DNA of 8,977 nt from Deltaproteobacteria bacterium (GTDB taxonomy: Bacteria > Desulfobacterota > DSM-4660 > Desulfatiglandales > HGW-15): NCBI GenBank assembly GCA_016926135.1, contig JAFGPH010000164.1:1-8977 (forward strand), in the 5' to 3' direction. A program made the translations under genes and the position numbers. Below the pieces are notes generated by a model. It had not been told where the DNA came from. It worked only from the letters and a program-made list of their open reading frames with translations, and searched no databases. This document shows, piece by piece, positions 6,815 to 8,977 of this stretch (position 1 is its first letter; every line of letters begins with the position of its first letter).

Positions 6815-8185
6815 TCAATAGACCAGGTGCGCGATCTCGGAGGCATCGGACACATCCTCCAGTCTCTCCACGAGAGAGATGATCCTCTGCGCCTTCTGGA
6901 GAGACACGACACCCGACGTCTGGGAGAGGAACTTGTCGATCACCTCTTGGTGTCTCATCGGCTCCTGGGGATCCCCCTTGCAGTACTCAGTAGCCCTGGT
7001 GTACACGCTGCCGTTTGTGGTCCTCACCTCCAGCAAAGTCACCGACTTCTCCGGTTCACTTGAAAATGCCTCCACGGCCTCGGGCAGCGTCTTGATCTTC
7101 ACCTTTCCCATGAACCGCTTCAGGTTTTCATCTGTGAAGCGCTCATCCACATACCAGGACGGACCGATGGGGTGACCCAGTGAGGCGTTGCCGAAGGCCC
7201 AGGGCACGCTCCAGTAGGCGTCCTCGGCCCTGGACGGGTTCGTGTTGTCGAAGGGATACCCGGTCACCTTTTCGTGGGCATGGTAGGTGACGAGCTCGAT
7301 GTCGTCCGGCTTCAAGGAATTCTCGCCCATGATCGTCAGCAGGGATTGGATCCCTCCCTGTGCCCACCGGCAGGTGGGCCAGGGCTTGAACGCCAATGCG
7401 GAGAGAACCAGAAAATCCTCTCCCAGGCCCTGGATGTAGGCTCCCCCGTCGTTAGCGTCCGAGATCGTTGTCCAGTAGGCGAAGGGCTCGTCCAGAATTT
7501 CATGGTACCCCGTGTATCCCATCTTGGCCAGGACCGCGGCATTGACGGCCACGAAGCTGTGGAACTGATTCCCCACCTTGGACATGGATCCGGGCACAAA
7601 AAGGATGTTGTGGACATTCATGGTCGGGGCGTTGCCCAGGCCCATGCCGAAGGCATGCATCGCCTGCTCCCGGGTCAGCCCGAGGAGTTTGATGGCCACG
7701 ATCAAGGGACCGCACCCCTGCCAGCTGGAATTCCACACCTTTCTCCGGTATTCCGGTGAGGGAAAGGTGGCGTCGATGATTCTCCCGGTCACGTCATAGG
7801 CCGTACAGATCGCGGTAAGGATATCTTTGCCGCCGAGCCTGTCTCTCTCAGCGAAGGCCAGGGCCGTCGTGACCATGCCGGAACCGGGATGGCCCCTGTT
7901 CTTGTAGGTCTCCATGAGTTCAAGACCCATGCACAGCTGGGTGTTTACACCGGAGGCGATGCCGACAGGCACCCTGGTACCATCTGAAAAAAGGGTGGCC
8001 TCGGCCGCTCCCCCCAGGTGCTTCCCCCATTCGATGATCGTTTTCCCGGATCGCAGAGCTGTTCCTCCGAGGGCATTGCCGATTTCATCCAGGATAAAGT
8101 CCTTGGTTTTTGTGACGGCCTCCTTCGGAAGCCGCTCGAAATCGGCGTTGATGATGTAGTCCGTCAGGCTGGCTGTGATACCCAT
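6815..8185 (-). CDS. MmgE/PrpD family protein
   Basis: 456-residue protein of the 2-methylcitrate dehydratase (PrpD)/cis-aconitate decarboxylase superfamily. The opening, with TASLTDYI followed by the F-x-x-L-P-x-E-A-V-x-K-x-K pattern and LDEIGNALGG near residue 40, is typical. Other family blocks are NRGHPGSGMVTTALAFAE (96-113), the AYDVTGRI stretch near 129-136, and KLLGLTREQAMHAFG (166-180). Members dehydrate, isomerise or decarboxylate tricarboxylate-like substrates, and many have unknown substrates. No methylcitrate synthase, PrpB-like lyase or aconitase is nearby, so a standard methylcitrate cycle is unsupported here. ATG 8185 has AAAGGG 5 bases upstream and fits family N-termini; the frame is open for 34 more codons upstream. 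It sits between the TRAP permease and oxidase genes, suggesting it handles the imported acid or a product of it. Confidence 0.93.
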   Translation of the reverse strand: MGITASLTDYIINADFERLPKEAVTKTKDFILDEIGNALGGTALRSGKTIIEWGKHLGGAAEATLFSDGTRVPVGIASGVNTQLCMGLELMETYKNRGHPGSGMVTTALAFAERDRLGGKDILTAICTAYDVTGRIIDATFPSPEYRRKVWNSSWQGCGPLIVAIKLLGLTREQAMHAFGMGLGNAPTMNVHNILFVPGSMSKVGNQFHSFVAVNAAVLAKMGYTGYHEILDEPFAYWTTISDANDGGAYIQGLGEDFLVLSALAFKPWPTCRWAQGGIQSLLTIMGENSLKPDDIELVTYHAHEKVTGYPFDNTNPSRAEDAYWSVPWAFGNASLGHPIGPSWYVDERFTDENLKRFMGKVKIKTLPEAVEAFSSEPEKSVTLLEVRTTNGSVYTRATEYCKGDPQEPMRHQEVIDKFLSQTSGVVSLQKAQRIISLVERLEDVSDASEIAHLVY

Positions 8186-8295
8186 AAGAACCCTTTCATC
8201 ATGAATACTTGACAAAAGCGGTGAACTGGAAACACCACACAAAATCCGAATGCTGCCTTTCTTTCTGTGTCCCTTTCTTTTCTCCAAAGATGGGG
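8186..8295. other. Intergenic spacer with purine-rich leader
   Basis: About 110 bases between the hairpin after the TRAP gene and the MmgE/PrpD start. The minus strand carries a purine-rich run (about 8250-8287) with repeated AGAAAG and AAAGG units, then an AT-richer stretch ending in the ribosome site. I cannot identify a convincing -35/-10 pair. It may hold an internal promoter or just be an mRNA leader. Confidence 0.4.
8191..8196 (-). promoter_or_regulatory. Ribosome binding site of the MmgE/PrpD gene
   Basis: AAAGGG, 5 bases before the ATG at 8185. It supports that start over the in-frame extension to 8287, whose residues are basic and unlike the family. Confidence 0.55.
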
Positions 8296-8328
8296 AAAAC
8301 CCGGGCCGATCACTTCATGAGCCCGGGC
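8296..8328 (-). terminator. Hairpin with T-run at the end of the TRAP permease gene
   Basis: On the minus strand CCCGGGC (8327-8321) pairs with GCCCGGG (8306-8300) across a 14-base loop that contains the TGA stop of the permease gene, and TTTT (8299-8296) follows at once. The GC-rich stem plus T-run resembles an intrinsic terminator or attenuator. The 7-base stem, long loop and short T-run make it a moderate candidate. If active, it would lower expression of the downstream enzyme genes relative to the transporter. Confidence 0.45.
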
Positions 8329-8977
8329 AGAAACAGCGCGATCTGTGGAAAGAGAACGAGCAGGATGCTGCAAAGGATCATCATCCACAGAAACGGCAGG
8401 ATGCCCCGAAATATGGTGAACAGGGGGACGTCCTTGGCCACCCCGTGGATCACGTAAACGTTCAATCCTACCGGTGGGGTAATCACCCCCATTTCGGAAA
8501 CCAGGACCATAATGATGCCGAACCAGATGGGATCGAAACCCAGTTTCACAATGACCGGGTAGAAGATCGGCACGGTCAGGATCACCATGGCCAGGGTATC
8601 CATGATGCAGCCCAGCAGGATGTAAACGACCAGAATGGCGACAAGAACAACATATGGCGAAACGGGCAGGGAGCCTACCAGGGTGGCCAGTTCATAGGGC
8701 AGCCTGCTGATCGCCAGGAAATACCCGAAGATCATAGCGCCGATGACGATAACGAAGATCATGGCCGTCGAACGCATGGTCTCGGTCATGGCGGCCACAG
8801 CATTCGCCCATGTGAGCCGCCTCTTGAGAAGCGCGAAGAGAAAGGCCCCGAATGAACCTACCCCGGCGGCTTCCGTAGGGGTGAAGAGCCCGAGGTAGAG
8901 CCCCCCCATGATCACCAGGAAGAGAGCCAGCACACCCCAGCAGTCGCGCAGGGAAGACAACCGTTCATGGAGCCCCA
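8310..8977 (-). CDS. TRAP transporter large permease, DctM type (5' end outside window)
   Basis: C-terminal 220 or so residues of an inner-membrane TRAP large permease; whole proteins are usually about 430. The reading frame is open through the window end, so this is a partial gene and not a short protein. The signature GLFTPTEAAGVG is characteristic of DctM. Hydrophobic segments follow: VLALFLVIMGGLYLG, a stretch around SFGAFLFALL, AMIFVIVIGAMIFGYFLA, a long VLVAILVVYILLGCIMD region, IIMVLVSEMGVITPPVGLN, and a last helix with FLWMMILCSILLVLF. TRAP systems take up organic acids using ion gradients, with a periplasmic binding protein (DctP) and a small permease (DctQ), both expected upstream beyond the window. 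It heads the visible gene run, 124 bases before MmgE/PrpD, so its substrate is probably what the enzymes degrade. Confidence 0.95.
   Translation of the reverse strand, partial: GLHERLSSLRDCWGVLALFLVIMGGLYLGLFTPTEAAGVGSFGAFLFALLKRRLTWANAVAAMTETMRSTAMIFVIVIGAMIFGYFLAISRLPYELATLVGSLPVSPYVVLVAILVVYILLGCIMDTLAMVILTVPIFYPVIVKLGFDPIWFGIIMVLVSEMGVITPPVGLNVYVIHGVAKDVPLFTIFRGILPFLWMMILCSILLVLFPQIALFLPGLMK

Noticed and set aside
5904..6821. 305-codon + strand open frame opposite the FAD oxidoreductase gene
   Set aside because: It is an antisense shadow of a well-recognised flavoprotein, with no recognisable domain and no ribosome site support.
8208..8245. TTGACA on the + strand resembling a -35 box
   Set aside because: No -10-like hexamer occurs at 16-18 bases, and it would point antisense into the TRAP permease gene.

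Overview
The window looks like chromosomal DNA of a Gram-negative anaerobe, most plausibly a Desulfobacterota-type (sulfate-reducing or syntrophic 'deltaproteobacterial') organism. Reasons: a lipobox-bearing outer-envelope lipoprotein (diderm), HdrD/GlcF-type iron-sulfur chemistry, a corrinoid methyltransferase pair, a TRAP transporter, and an inter-gene palindrome that resembles terminal repeats I remember from that group. No rRNA, marker gene or species-specific signal is present, so this placement is inference.

Layout: one short gene on the + strand (about 32-484, DUF3574-like lipoprotein) converges on a run of eight minus-strand genes filling the rest. In transcription order (right to left) these are: C-terminal half of a TRAP transporter large permease (8977-8310, cut by the window end); MmgE/PrpD family protein (8185-6815); GlcD-like FAD oxidoreductase (6707-5298); HdrD/GlcF-like iron-sulfur protein (5161-3962); small cupin (3944-3519); corrinoid-binding protein (3405-2740); MtaA/CmuA/UroD-type zinc methyltransferase (2693-1623); divergent FMN alpha-hydroxy-acid-dehydrogenase-like enzyme (1529-570). 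Gaps are about 17-136 bases. No gene-free stretch exceeds 300 bases. I see no tRNA, rRNA, CRISPR array, intact insertion sequence or riboswitch.

Putative joint function (inference): the TRAP permease would import an organic acid. The corrinoid protein and zinc methyltransferase would move a methyl group from or to a cobalamin, as in O-demethylase systems. The FAD protein and iron-sulfur partner would oxidise a 2-hydroxy acid and pass electrons on. The MmgE/PrpD, cupin and FMN proteins would handle further carbon-skeleton steps. One economical reading is anaerobic use of a methoxylated (or otherwise methylated) carboxylate: demethylation exposes a hydroxy acid that the oxidase pair then uses. 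The corrinoid reductive activator and the tetrahydrofolate methyltransferase such a pathway needs are not in this window.

Two structural elements punctuate the run: a GC-rich hairpin with a short T-run over the TRAP stop codon, and a 41-base imperfect palindrome between the FAD and Fe-S genes that supplies the FAD gene's stop codon.
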